A stretch of DNA of 47,861 bases from Oscillospiraceae bacterium. GTDB taxonomy: Bacteria; Bacillota; Clostridia; Oscillospirales; Oscillospiraceae. Positions 24,378-35,285 of the stretch are shown one piece after another. The number at the start of each line of letters is the position of its first letter. Position 1 is the stretch's first letter. The translations under genes were made by a program, and so were the position numbers. The notes below the pieces were generated by a model, which saw only the letters and a program-made list of their open reading frames with translations, searched no databases and had not been told where the DNA came from. The stretch covers positions 1 through 47,861 of the forward strand of contig JAISHS010000038.1 in NCBI GenBank assembly GCA_031262405.1. Direction: 5' to 3'.

Positions 24378-25555
24378 TAAAGTCACTGAGCGTATTGGGC
24401 TGCACGGGCAGCATTGGGACACAGACGCTTGACGCGGCGCGGCAGCTCGGTCTGCGCGTTGAGGCGCTTGCCGCGCACAGCAACATTAAGCTGCTTGAGG
24501 CGCAGGCAAGGGAATTTAAACCCCGCTTTGTGGCGGTATATGAAGAGGAAGCCGCGCGCGCTCTGAAGAGAGCGCTTGCGGACACGGAGATTGCGGTCGC
24601 CTCCGGCGCGGGCGGGCTTAAAGACGCGGCGGAGCATTTCGGCGACTGCGTTGTGACGGCTCTGTCGGGTGCGGTGGGGCTTCGCCCGACTCTGGCGGCG
24701 ATGCGCGCCGGACGGCGGATTGCCCTTGCGAACAAGGAGACTCTGGTCTGCGGCGGCAGCCTTGTTATGGCGCGCGCCAAGGAGACCGGAACGGAGATTA
24801 TACCGGTGGACAGCGAGCACTCGGCGATTTTTCAGTGCTTAGCCGCGCAGGGTGACAGACGCTGCCTGAAGCGCATTATTCTCACCGGCTCCGGCGGACC
24901 CTTTAGAGGGAAGGTTCTCGCTGAGATGGAGGGTGTGACGCCGAAGCGGGCGATTCGGCATCCGAATTGGAAGATGGGCGCGAAAATTTCGGTTGACAGC
25001 GCGACGCTGATGAACAAGGGTCTGGAATTTATTGAGGCGATGCATCTTTTCGGCGTATCGCCGGAGCAAATTGAAGTAATAATACATCCGGAGAGCATAA
25101 TACACTCTATGGCGGTCTTTGACGACGGCTGCGTGATGGCGCAGCTGGGTGTGCCGGACATGAAGCTTCCGATTCGTTACGCGCTGACCTATCCTGAGCG
25201 CGCCGAGAGCGATGTTCCCGCGCCGGATTTTGCGCAACTGGGCAAGCTACATTTCTTCGAGCCAGACCTCACGAACTTTCCCTGTTTGAAGCTGGCGATG
25301 GACTGCGCCAAGTTCGGCGGCACCGCGAGCGCCGTTATGAATGCCGCCAACGAGAAGGCGGTCGCGGCCTTCCTGAGCGGGGAGACGGACTTTCTCAGTA
25401 TCTATGAGCTTGCCTATGAGGCTGTCAGCAAGCTGAGTAGCCCCGGGCAGAGCTCGCTTGAGGAGATTGAGGAGGCGGATTTTGAGACGAGGGCCTTTGT
25501 GAGGGCGCGGATACGGGAAGAGCGGGGACGGGAACAATTTTTAATTGAGAATTGA
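24374..25555 (+). CDS. dxr: 1-deoxy-D-xylulose 5-phosphate reductoisomerase
   Basis: Second enzyme of the MEP isoprenoid pathway, converting DXP to MEP with NADPH and a divalent metal (393 aa). Motifs: SVLGCTGSIGTQTLDAARQL (NADPH loop), ANKETLVCGG, PVDSEHSAIFQCL (metal site), ILTGSGGPFRG, HPNWKMGAKISVDSATLMNK, and NAANEKAVAAFL. The last residues (QFLIEN) are encoded within an AATTGA repeat tract that continues past the stop, an unusual C-terminus. Together with ispG in this operon it shows that the organism uses the MEP route. Confidence 0.98.
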   Translation: MIKSLSVLGCTGSIGTQTLDAARQLGLRVEALAAHSNIKLLEAQAREFKPRFVAVYEEEAARALKRALADTEIAVASGAGGLKDAAEHFGDCVVTALSGAVGLRPTLAAMRAGRRIALANKETLVCGGSLVMARAKETGTEIIPVDSEHSAIFQCLAAQGDRRCLKRIILTGSGGPFRGKVLAEMEGVTPKRAIRHPNWKMGAKISVDSATLMNKGLEFIEAMHLFGVSPEQIEVIIHPESIIHSMAVFDDGCVMAQLGVPDMKLPIRYALTYPERAESDVPAPDFAQLGKLHFFEPDLTNFPCLKLAMDCAKFGGTASAVMNAANEKAVAAFLSGETDFLSIYELAYEAVSKLSSPGQSSLEEIEEADFETRAFVRARIREERGREQFLIEN

Positions 25556-25596
25556 CAATTGAGAATTGAGAATTCTCAATTCTGCATTCTCCATTG
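25539..25596. repeat. Composite intergenic repeat, copy D
   Basis: A tract of AATTGAGAATTGACAATTGA-type units overlaps the dxr stop codon and continues to near the rseP ribosome-binding site. It contains a perfect 22-bp palindrome (25562-25583, centred on GAATTC) that can form a hairpin. Confidence 0.7.
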
Positions 25597-25621
25597 TTTT
25601 TTCGAAAGGTTTTTCTGGCAA

Positions 25622-26671
25622 ATGTATATTGTAATAGCGATCATCATTTTCGGGGTTCTGATAACAGTTCACGAGCTGGGGCATTTTATCTCGGCAAAGC
25701 TTCTTGGAGTCAAGGTGACGGAGTTTGCCGTGGGCATGGGTCCGGCTCTTTTCAAGCGTCAGCGCGGCGAGACTCTCTATGCCCTTCGCGCGCTTCCCAT
25801 AGGCGGCTTTTGCGCCATGGAGGAGGACGAGGAGAGCGACGATCCGAGAGCCTTTGTGAATAAGGCGTGGTGGAAGCGGCTTATTATTTTGGTTGCAGGC
25901 TCGGGGATGAATTTTCTCGCGGGCTTTATCGTGCTTCTCATCATCGTGCCCGGCTCGGCGCAATTTGCCGCGCCCGTGATTGTTAATTTCTTCGAGGGCT
26001 GTCCCTATGAGGGGGCGCAGGGGCTGCAGGTCGGCGACGAGTTTTATAAAATCGACGGGCACAGGACTTATTTTCGCAACGATGTGAATATGTTCCTCAA
26101 GCGCGGGAGCGGGGTCTTCGACATCGTTGTGGAACGCGGCGGGCAGAGGGTGACGCTCGAGGACTTCGAGATGGTTCCGATAGAGTATGAGCTGGACGGG
26201 CAGACGGTTTTGTACTACGGCTTTCGTTACGGCACGTCGAGAACCGGCGTCGCCTCGGATTTTAGGGATTCCTGGAATGCGTCGCTGGACTTTGTGCGTA
26301 TGGTCTGGATGGGCCTGGGCGATATTGTGACGGGTCAGGTGGGGCTGCGAGACCTCTCGGGACCCGTCGGGATAGTGGATATTATCAGCGACGTCGGCGA
26401 GGAGGCGCCCACCACGAGCGCGGCGGCCTTCGGCATCAGCTATCTGGCGGCGTTTATCGCGATTAACTTGGCTGTGATGAATATGCTTCCGATTCCGGCC
26501 TTGGACGGCGGGCGGGTGTTTTTCCTGCTGCTGACGGCGGCCTATGAGGGGATAGCAAAGCGTAAGCTGAACCCCAAGTATGAAGGCTATATCCACGGGG
26601 CGGGCATGGTGCTGATGCTGGGGTTTATGGCGGTGGTGATGTTCTCCGACGTGTATAAGCTGATCAAGTAG
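25622..26671 (+). CDS. rseP: RIP metalloprotease RseP (site-2 protease)
   Basis: Intramembrane zinc protease of 349 aa that cuts anti-sigma factors or remnant signal peptides. The zinc motif HExxH is His17-Glu18-His21 (VHELGHFISAKL) in TM1, the third ligand region is MLPIPALDGGRVFFLLL near the C-terminus, and FAVGMGPALFKRQRGETLYA is typical. The middle has one PDZ-like region (GLQVGDEFYKIDGHRT). The frame is open back to 25559 through the repeat tract, but the ATG at 25622 is the conserved start just before TM1. Located between dxr and ispG, the common Firmicutes order. Confidence 0.97.
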   Translation: MYIVIAIIIFGVLITVHELGHFISAKLLGVKVTEFAVGMGPALFKRQRGETLYALRALPIGGFCAMEEDEESDDPRAFVNKAWWKRLIILVAGSGMNFLAGFIVLLIIVPGSAQFAAPVIVNFFEGCPYEGAQGLQVGDEFYKIDGHRTYFRNDVNMFLKRGSGVFDIVVERGGQRVTLEDFEMVPIEYELDGQTVLYYGFRYGTSRTGVASDFRDSWNASLDFVRMVWMGLGDIVTGQVGLRDLSGPVGIVDIISDVGEEAPTTSAAAFGISYLAAFIAINLAVMNMLPIPALDGGRVFFLLLTAAYEGIAKRKLNPKYEGYIHGAGMVLMLGFMAVVMFSDVYKLIK

Positions 26672-26719
26672 CCCCCGCGCCATGCGTGCAGCGTTTTACA
26701 GACAGCGGAGAGATTTATA

Positions 26720-27772
26720 ATGACAAGAGAAAAAACCAGAAAAATAAAGCTCGGCGGACTTTACGTCGGGGGGGACGCGCCGGTTTCGGTGCAGTCGATG
26801 TGTACGGTGAAGACTTCCAATGTTACTGCGGTGCTCGCACAGATTCTGGAGCTGGCTCAGGCGGGCTGTGAGATTGTCCGCCTTGCGGTGCCGGATGAGG
26901 CTTCGGCGAAGGCGCTTCCGGCGATTCGCGCGGGAACAAGCTTGCCGCTGGTGGCGGACGTGCATTTTGATTACCGCCTCGCCATTGCCGCCATGGAGGC
27001 GGGCTTTGACGCGGTGCGCATAAATCCGGGAAACATCGGCTCGAGAGATAAGGTGAAGCTCGTAGCTCGCGCCTGCCTGGCAAACGGCACGGCGATTCGC
27101 GTCGGGGTAAACGGCGGGAGTCTCGAGCGGGGGCTGCTCGAGGAGTTTGGCAGTCTGCCGGAGGTGCTTGCCGAGAGTGCGCTGCGTCAGATTGAGCTGC
27201 TTGAGAGCTTTGGGCTGCGCGATATTTGCGCCTCTGTGAAGTGCTCGAACGCGCCCGACACCGTGGCGGCCTATCGGCGGCTCGCCGAGCGGACGGACTG
27301 TCCGCTGCATCTGGGTTTGACGGAGGCCGGGGGAGCTTATATGGGTACGATTAAATCCTCCGCCGCCATCGGCGCGCTGCTGCTCGATGGAATAGGCTCG
27401 ACGATTCGCGTTTCGCTCACGGCCGACCCCGTGGAGGAGGTTCGCGCGGGCCTTGCGCTGCTGAAGGCCGTCGGCCTAAGGCGCGAGGGCGTGGAGCTGA
27501 TTTCCTGCCCCACCTGCGGCCGGACGGGGATTGACCTCATTGCCGCCGCAAGGAGCGTAGAGCAGCTGCTGAGAGACGTAAAGACCCCGCTGACCGTAGC
27601 CGTCATGGGCTGCGCGGTGAACGGCCCCGGAGAGGCGAGACACGCCGATTTCGGGCTCGCGGGGGGAGCCGGTGAAGGCGTGCTCTTCCGCCGGGGCGAG
27701 ATTGTCGGGAAGGCGCCGGAGGAGGAGCTTGTGGGTGCGCTGGTGGAGCTGATACATAGAGAAATACAATAG
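26720..27772 (+). CDS. ispG: 4-hydroxy-3-methylbut-2-en-1-yl diphosphate synthase
   Basis: Iron-sulfur enzyme of the MEP pathway (350 aa) that makes HMBPP from the cyclic diphosphate. N-terminal TIM-barrel: APVSVQSMCTVKTSNV, LPLVADVHFDYRLAIAAM, AVRINPGNIG. C-terminal reductase-like domain: ISCPTCGRTGIDL and VMGCAVNGPGEARHADFG supply the three Cys of the [4Fe-4S] cluster and the conserved NGPGE. GGAGAG precedes the ATG. Its position after rseP and before polC is typical. Confidence 0.98.
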   Translation: MTREKTRKIKLGGLYVGGDAPVSVQSMCTVKTSNVTAVLAQILELAQAGCEIVRLAVPDEASAKALPAIRAGTSLPLVADVHFDYRLAIAAMEAGFDAVRINPGNIGSRDKVKLVARACLANGTAIRVGVNGGSLERGLLEEFGSLPEVLAESALRQIELLESFGLRDICASVKCSNAPDTVAAYRRLAERTDCPLHLGLTEAGGAYMGTIKSSAAIGALLLDGIGSTIRVSLTADPVEEVRAGLALLKAVGLRREGVELISCPTCGRTGIDLIAAARSVEQLLRDVKTPLTVAVMGCAVNGPGEARHADFGLAGGAGEGVLFRRGEIVGKAPEEELVGALVELIHREIQ

Positions 27773-27828
27773 GGCGAGGCTGCGCAGTTTAGTTTGCGGT
27801 CTTGCCGAAGAGAGGAAAGATAGATACA

Positions 27829-30800
27829 GTGAGTGACAGGACGGAATTTTTGACGATGTTTCCCTTCTGCGCCGAGCTGTCCGCGCTTTGCGGGGGACTC
27901 GGCGCGGCTTACATAGAGAGGGTGACAATCAGCAGGGATAGGAAGAATATGCTGGTTGTTGCAAGCTTTGCCGGGGAGGCTGCGCCGGAGCACCTCCGGC
28001 AGCTTGAGGGTGCGATTGCCGCCGAATACAGCCTAGAGCGCGTTTTGGTGGAGTCGCCGCCCAAAAAGGTTGAGAAGGCGGACAAGTCGGAAGCAGCAGC
28101 TCCGGCGGCGGAGCCGGCCGCGAAGGCTTCGACGGAGAAGACGGGCGCTAAGGAGGGCGAAAAGACCGCTTCCGCGAAGAAGCCGGGGGAGAAGGCGCCG
28201 AAGAAGCTTTTCGGGAAGGCCTCCAAGCGGCGAGTAACGCCCATGAGCGCGCTGTCAATCGAGTCGGGTCCTGTTTGCGTGGAGGGCGAGATTTTTCTTG
28301 AGGAGAGCCATCCGACCAAGAAGGGCGACGGCTGGGTGCTGCGCTTTGATGTGACGGACTACACAGGCTCTATTCGCGTGAGTAAGTATTTTGCCCCCGG
28401 GGAGAGCCGGGGGGAGCTGGACAAGCTTGAGGCGGGTCTGTGCGTCACGGTCTATGGCGGGATTGAGCACGACCGCTATGAAAACGACATTTGCCTAAGA
28501 CCGACGGGGGTCTTTGAGATTAAAAAGCCCCTGCGTGAGGATACGGCTAGGGAGAAGCGCACGGAGCTGCACCTGCACACGCGCTTTTCCGCCTTGGACG
28601 CGCTGACAGACCCCGCCGACGCCGTTAAGCGCGCGGCATATTGGGGGCACAAGGCCGTCGCCATAACAGACCACGGCGTGGCGCAGGCCTTTCCGGACGC
28701 CTGGAGCGCCGGTAAGAAGGCGGGGATTAAGGTTATCTTTGGGCTGGAGGGCTATTTTATAGACGACGGTGCGGGACTTTCCGGCGAGGCGGGGGAAGAC
28801 GAGCTGCCGGAGGAATTTGTCGCGGTGGACGTCGAGACGACGGGGCTGTCCAGTTACAGAGATCGCCTGACGGAGATCGGCGCGGTGCTCGTTTCCGGCG
28901 GGCAGGTCAAGGAGCGGTTTCAGAGCTTTGTCAATCCGAAAATGCCGATTCCGCCGGAGATTACGCGGCTGACGGGGATAACCGACGCCGACGTCAGGGA
29001 TGCGCCGGAGGAGGGCGAAGCCCTCGGGGCTTTCTTGGACTTCGCTGCGGGAAGACCGCTTGTCGCGCACAATGCGCCCTTCGACATGGGCTTTTTATCC
29101 GCCGCGGCAAAGCGCAGTTCTCTGAGCTTTGAGCCTGTGACCTACGACACGCTTACCCTCTCGCAGGGGCTGCTTTCTGATATGCGTCACCACAAACTCA
29201 ACAATGTTGCCGAGCGGCTGGGCTTGCCGGAATTTAACCACCACAGAGCCGCCGACGACGCGGAGACCTGCGGGCTGATTTTCCTTCGGCTGCTGGATAT
29301 GCTGGAGCAGCAGGGCGTTACAAATCGCGCGGGGCTGGAGGAATTTTCACGGCGCGGCGTCCTTGCCAGGCCGCGCAGCGGCAGGGTGCGGCACATTATT
29401 CTGCTTGTCAGGAACAGGACGGGGCTTAAAAACCTATATGAGATAATAAGCCGCTCACACCTCGAGCACTTTCGCAAGAATCCGCTTATTCCGCGCAGCC
29501 TGCTTGAGCAGTATAGAGAGGGGCTGCTGGTGGGCAGCGCCTGTGAGGCGGGGGAGGTCTTTGACGCGGTTCTGAACCGTGTGAGTGACTCGGAGCTTGA
29601 CAAGGTCTGTGAGTTTTATGACTATCTGGAAATTCAGCCGCTTTGCAACAACGCCTTTTTGATTGCCAACGGCAGGGCGAAGGATTACGACGAGCTGAGG
29701 GCTTTTAACAAGCGCATCTTCGCGGCGGCGCGCAGGCTCGGAAAACCCGTTGCCGCGACGGGCGACGTGCATTTTCTTGATCCGCAGCAGGAGATTTTTC
29801 GCAGGATTTTGCTTACCGGCAAGGGCTATGCCGATGCCGATAAGCCCATGCCCATATATTTTAAGACCACGGACGAGATGCTCGAGGAGTTTTCGTATTT
29901 GGGAAAGGACGCCTGCAAGCGCGCGGTCATAGACGATCCGGCAAGGCTCGCGGACCTGTGTGAGAATATTGAGCTGCTGCCCAAGGGGCTCTTTCCCCCG
30001 TCGATTGAAAACTCGAAGGAGGAGCTCGAGGAGCTGGTCTATGACAAGCTGCATAGGCTCTATGGCGAAAAGCCGCCGGAGCTTGTGACAAAGCGGGTCG
30101 CAGAGGAGCTTGACGCCATTATAGGGCGCAACTATGACGTTATCTATATGTCGGCGCAGAAGGTTGTTGAAAGCTCGCTCAAGGCCGGGTTCCCCGTCGG
30201 TTCCCGCGGGAGCGTCGGCTCGTCCGTGGCGGCGTATTTCGCGGGCATTACGGAGGTCAACGCCCTTCCTGCGCACTATCGCTGTCCCAAGTGTAAGTAT
30301 TCGGATTTTGAAACCGGTGGAGGCTTCGGCTGCGGCGCGGATATGCCGGACAAGCTCTGTCCCGTCTGCGGTGAGAAGCTTGACAAGGACGGCTTTGACA
30401 TCCCCTTCGAGACCTTTCTGGGCTTCGGCGGAGACAAGGTGCCGGACATTGACCTCAACTTCTCCGGGGAGTATCAGGAGAAGGCGCACAGGTTCACGGA
30501 GGAGCTTTTCGGGCGCAGTCAGGTTTTTCGCGCCGGAACTATAGGTACGCTGGCGCAGAAAACGGCCTTCGGCTATGTGAAGAACTATCTCGAGAAGCAC
30601 GGTCAGATTGTTACCAAAACAGAGGAGACGCGCCTCTCGCTCGGCTGTGTCGGGGTAAAGCGCACGACGGGTCAGCATCCGGGCGGGCTGGTTGTCATTC
30701 CGCAGGGCATGGACGTGACGGATTTTTGCCCGGTGCAGCACCCGGCGGACGACTCCGGCAGCGGGATTATTACCACGCATTTTGAGTATCACTGCATGGA

Positions 30801-31884
30801 GGACAATCTCTTAAAGCTCGATGAGCTTGGGCACGACGACCCGACCATGCTAAAGATGATGGAGGACTTAACGGGGGTTTCATCTAACGCTATTCCTCTT
30901 GACGATCCCGAGACGCGGCGGATTTTTCTCACACCCGCGCCGCTGGGACTGCCGGAGGGCGACCCCATAATCGGCAAGACCGGCACTATCGGCATTCCGG
31001 AGTTCGGCACCGGCTTTACGCGCGGGATGCTCTCAGACACGAAGCCGAAGCGCTTTGAGACTCTGGTGCGGCTCTCGGGCTTTTCCCACGGGACGGACGT
31101 TTGGCTCGGCAACGCAAAGGAGCTCATTTTGTCCGGCACGGCGGATATAAGCGCGACAATCGGCTGCCGCGACGATATTATGCTCTATCTTATGAGTATG
31201 GGCATGGACGAGCGTGTGGCGTTTAAGATTATGGAGGCGGTGCGCAAGGGCAGAGGGCTGACCGACGAGCAGGAGCGCGAGATGAGGCAGCTCGGCGTGC
31301 CGGACTGGTATATATTAAGCTGCAAGAAGATTAAATATCTCTTCCCCAAGGCGCACGCGGTCGCCTATGTCATGATGGCATTTCGCATCGCCTGGTTTAA
31401 GGTGCACGAGCCGCTGGCGTTCTATTCGGCGTATTTCTATCGGCGCAGCCAGAAGGACAGCTTTGACGCGGCTAAGATGGTTGGGGGAATCGGGCTTGTG
31501 GGTAGCGAGATTGATAAAATTCGCCTGAGTGAAAAAGAAAAGCGCGCCACGGTCAAGGAGCTTGACCTGCTGACGACGCTGGAGGCGGTCTATGAGTTTT
31601 ATCTGCGGGGCTTTGATTTTGAGCCGGTGGATATTTATGAGTCGGACGCGGCGAAGTTTTTGATAAGCGGTAACAAGCTGCGGCCGCCGTTTTTGGCGGT
31701 TTCGGGCTTGGGCGGGAAGGCCGCCGGAGACCTTGCCGCCTGCCGCGGCGATTCGCGCAGTTTCGTCTCAATCGAGGAGGTCGCGTCGAGCTGCTCGAAG
31801 ATCAGCCGCGCGCACATTGAGCAGCTGAAAGCACTGGGGGCGTTCGGAGATTTACCTGAAACGAGCCAGATGTCGCTGTTTTAG
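27829..31884 (+). CDS. polC: DNA polymerase III alpha subunit, PolC type
   Basis: Gram-positive replicative polymerase with built-in 3'-5' proofreading (1351 aa). Order: a short N-terminal domain with an Ala/Lys/Glu-rich linker (about residues 75-130); an OB fold; the PHP domain (RTELHLHTRFSALDAL, AVAITDHGV), interrupted by the DEDD exonuclease (FVAVDVETTGLSSYRDRLTE, HHRAADDAE); then the palm with PDIDLNFSGEYQ catalytic Asp residues, a Cys4 zinc knuckle (CPKCK, CPVCG), and ATIGCRDDIMLYL plus FPKAHAVAYVMMAF in the fingers. Start: GTG at 27829 about nine bases after AGGAAAG; a TTG at 27802 lacks this spacing. It is shorter than the roughly 1440 residues of Bacillus PolC, mainly at the N-terminus. 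Confidence 0.97.
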   Translation: MSDRTEFLTMFPFCAELSALCGGLGAAYIERVTISRDRKNMLVVASFAGEAAPEHLRQLEGAIAAEYSLERVLVESPPKKVEKADKSEAAAPAAEPAAKASTEKTGAKEGEKTASAKKPGEKAPKKLFGKASKRRVTPMSALSIESGPVCVEGEIFLEESHPTKKGDGWVLRFDVTDYTGSIRVSKYFAPGESRGELDKLEAGLCVTVYGGIEHDRYENDICLRPTGVFEIKKPLREDTAREKRTELHLHTRFSALDALTDPADAVKRAAYWGHKAVAITDHGVAQAFPDAWSAGKKAGIKVIFGLEGYFIDDGAGLSGEAGEDELPEEFVAVDVETTGLSSYRDRLTEIGAVLVSGGQVKERFQSFVNPKMPIPPEITRLTGITDADVRDAPEEGEALGAFLDFAAGRPLVAHNAPFDMGFLSAAAKRSSLSFEPVTYDTLTLSQGLLSDMRHHKLNNVAERLGLPEFNHHRAADDAETCGLIFLRLLDMLEQQGVTNRAGLEEFSRRGVLARPRSGRVRHIILLVRNRTGLKNLYEIISRSHLEHFRKNPLIPRSLLEQYREGLLVGSACEAGEVFDAVLNRVSDSELDKVCEFYDYLEIQPLCNNAFLIANGRAKDYDELRAFNKRIFAAARRLGKPVAATGDVHFLDPQQEIFRRILLTGKGYADADKPMPIYFKTTDEMLEEFSYLGKDACKRAVIDDPARLADLCENIELLPKGLFPPSIENSKEELEELVYDKLHRLYGEKPPELVTKRVAEELDAIIGRNYDVIYMSAQKVVESSLKAGFPVGSRGSVGSSVAAYFAGITEVNALPAHYRCPKCKYSDFETGGGFGCGADMPDKLCPVCGEKLDKDGFDIPFETFLGFGGDKVPDIDLNFSGEYQEKAHRFTEELFGRSQVFRAGTIGTLAQKTAFGYVKNYLEKHGQIVTKTEETRLSLGCVGVKRTTGQHPGGLVVIPQGMDVTDFCPVQHPADDSGSGIITTHFEYHCMEDNLLKLDELGHDDPTMLKMMEDLTGVSSNAIPLDDPETRRIFLTPAPLGLPEGDPIIGKTGTIGIPEFGTGFTRGMLSDTKPKRFETLVRLSGFSHGTDVWLGNAKELILSGTADISATIGCRDDIMLYLMSMGMDERVAFKIMEAVRKGRGLTDEQEREMRQLGVPDWYILSCKKIKYLFPKAHAVAYVMMAFRIAWFKVHEPLAFYSAYFYRRSQKDSFDAAKMVGGIGLVGSEIDKIRLSEKEKRATVKELDLLTTLEAVYEFYLRGFDFEPVDIYESDAAKFLISGNKLRPPFLAVSGLGGKAAGDLAACRGDSRSFVSIEEVASSCSKISRAHIEQLKALGAFGDLPETSQMSLF

Positions 31885-31889
31885 AATGT

Positions 31890-31920
31890 AACAGAGCTGC
31901 TCAAATTGAGCAGCTCTGTT
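31890..31920 (+). terminator. Terminator of the pyrH-polC operon
   Basis: Perfect 14-bp stem AACAGAGCTGCTCA (31890-31903), loop AAT, complement (31907-31920). The T-tract after it is weak (GGTTATTT). Confidence 0.65.
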
Positions 31921-31926
31921 GGTTAT

Positions 31927-31971
31927 TTAGATAATATCTATTATCTATTATCTAATATCTATTATCTTATT
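31927..31971. repeat. Composite intergenic repeat, copy E
   Basis: Tract of TAGATAATATCTATTATCTA-type units between two terminator hairpins of converging genes. Mostly in the reverse orientation to copies B and C. Confidence 0.65.
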
Positions 31972-31992
31972 AAAAACAGTCTCCGACTGTTT

Positions 31993-31994
<2 letters not shown>
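31972..31994 (-). terminator. Terminator of groES-groEL
   Basis: AAAAACAGTC, loop TCC, GACTGTTTTT (31972-31994); on the minus strand the stem ends in a T run. The stem overlaps the groEL stop codon. Confidence 0.75.
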
Positions 31995-33943
<1,949 letters not shown>

Positions 33944-33981
33944 CTATAAAATACAAGCTTAAAAGATGTTTTTTCATGATG

Positions 33982-34008
33982 TTAGCACTCAAACCATAAG
34001 AGTGCTAA
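33982..34008. promoter_or_regulatory. CIRCE operator (HrcA binding site)
   Basis: TTAGCACTC-N9-GAGTGCTAA, an exact match to the CIRCE consensus, 51 bases upstream of the groES ATG. A TATAAT (-10, minus strand, 34014-34019) lies just upstream of it, so the operator covers the transcription start. The -35 is poor (CAGAAA at 34037-34042). HrcA is not in the window. Confidence 0.97.
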
Positions 34009-34175
34009 CGTGTATTATAATAATCCAAAGGCAAAATTTCTGCAAGCCATATTTTGCCTAAAAATGAAGTGGATTATAGCAAAGATTTGGATAAATTGCC
34101 TAACGGACAAAGTAAGGGTACGAGACTTATTGACACAAGAGCTAACCTTGCACCATGTATTTGTTCGGCTAAAGC

Positions 34176-35285
34176 TCACAAATACATGAACAAATCGCAT
34201 TTGATCATGCCGTTGTAGAGCTTGCGCTTTTTGTCCGCGCGGCGGCCGAAGCTGCGCTCAAATTCCGTGTGGGAGCTCAGCAGATAAAGCTGCCAGTTTT
34301 CGGTTTGGGCAAAGGCTGCGCCGAAGGCGGCGTACAAGCTCTCTGCCTCGCGCTTTTCCATGAGGCGCTCGCCGTAGGGCGGGTTTGTGACGATTACGCC
34401 GCGCCGTGTTTGGAGGTCGAAGCCCGAGGCGTCCGACTGATTAAAGCTAATATACCGCTCAAGGAGCGCATTTTTTGCGTTTTTGCGCGAGATTTCCAGA
34501 GCCTCGGGGGAGATATCGGAGGCGAAGATGTGATAATCGCCGTCGTATTCCTTCGTCGGAGCCTCCTCCCGCGCGGCTTTCCAGACGGAGGGGGGGATAA
34601 AGCTCCAACTCTCCGCCGCAAAGCTGCGGAATAGCCCCGGGGCGCGGTTCTTTGCCAGCAGCGCCGCCTCGATGGGCAGGGTGCCGCTGCCGCAGAAGGG
34701 GTCGCAAAAGTCGCCGCGGCCACGATAGCCGGAGAGTATCACCATGGCGGCGGCCAGCGTTTCGCTCAGGGGGGCGGGGACGTGCTCGGGGCGGTACCCG
34801 CGCTTGTGCAGTCCGGCGCCCGAGGCGTCGAGATAGATGGAAGCGACGTCGTTCATGATGGAGAAGCGCACTTGAAGCGTCCCGCCGGTCTCCGGCATCC
34901 AAGAAAGACCGTAGCTTTGACAGAGACAATCCGCCATCGCCTTTTTGATTATGCTCTGGCAGTCGGAGACGGAGAAGAGCTTTGAGTTCAGACAGTGTCC
35001 CTTGACGGGGAAGGCGGCATCGCGGGAGAAATAGTCGGACAGGGGCAGCGCCTTTACGCCCTCGAAAAGCTCGTCAAAGGTGGCGGCGGGGAAGCTGCCC
35101 AGCTCGACGAGAAGGCGCTCGGCTGTGCGCAGCCAGAGGGAGGCGCGCGCGAGATCGCCCTCGTTGCCGGTGAAGAAGACCCTGCCGTTTTCCGCGCGTA
35201 CCTCGCGCATATTGAGTCGGCGCAGCTCCGCCGCCAGCGGCCCCTCGAGTCCGAAGTGGCAGGGGGCGCAGAGCTTAAACTCCAT
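34176..35285 (-). CDS. THUMP-domain class I SAM-dependent RNA methyltransferase (RlmL/YpsC-like)
   Basis: Methylates rRNA, probably a guanine N2 position by analogy with RlmL (family knowledge). The 369-aa chain has an N-terminal ferredoxin-like plus THUMP region (FKLCAPCHFGLEGPLAAEL, RVFFTGNEGDLARASLWLRT), a KRGYRPEHVPAPLSETLAAA linker, the SAM motif DFCDPFCGSGTLPIEAALLA and catalytic NPPYGERL. The open frame continues upstream to 35603, but that extension reads the neighbouring gene's acidic repeats in the wrong frame as Pro/Ser junk. The ATG at 35285 overlaps the upstream stop by 11 bases. No clear ribosome-binding site, so translational coupling is likely. Confidence 0.92.
   Translation of the reverse strand: MEFKLCAPCHFGLEGPLAAELRRLNMREVRAENGRVFFTGNEGDLARASLWLRTAERLLVELGSFPAATFDELFEGVKALPLSDYFSRDAAFPVKGHCLNSKLFSVSDCQSIIKKAMADCLCQSYGLSWMPETGGTLQVRFSIMNDVASIYLDASGAGLHKRGYRPEHVPAPLSETLAAAMVILSGYRGRGDFCDPFCGSGTLPIEAALLAKNRAPGLFRSFAAESWSFIPPSVWKAAREEAPTKEYDGDYHIFASDISPEALEISRKNAKNALLERYISFNQSDASGFDLQTRRGVIVTNPPYGERLMEKREAESLYAAFGAAFAQTENWQLYLLSSHTEFERSFGRRADKKRKLYNGMIKCDLFMYL

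Noticed and set aside
25541-26683. 380-codon open frame on the minus strand opposite rseP
   Set aside because: Shadow of rseP caused by GC-rich third positions; composition is His/Arg/Gln-rich without any family motif, and the plus strand carries clear site-2 protease motifs.
29455-30792. 445-codon open frame on the minus strand inside polC
   Set aside because: Antisense to conserved polymerase motifs, no ribosome-binding site, basic low-complexity product.
34154-34188. Terminator of the ymdB operon
   Set aside because: CATGTATTTGT pairs with ACAAATACATG over the methyltransferase stop, but there is no T run after the stem. Kept only as a possible mRNA-end hairpin.
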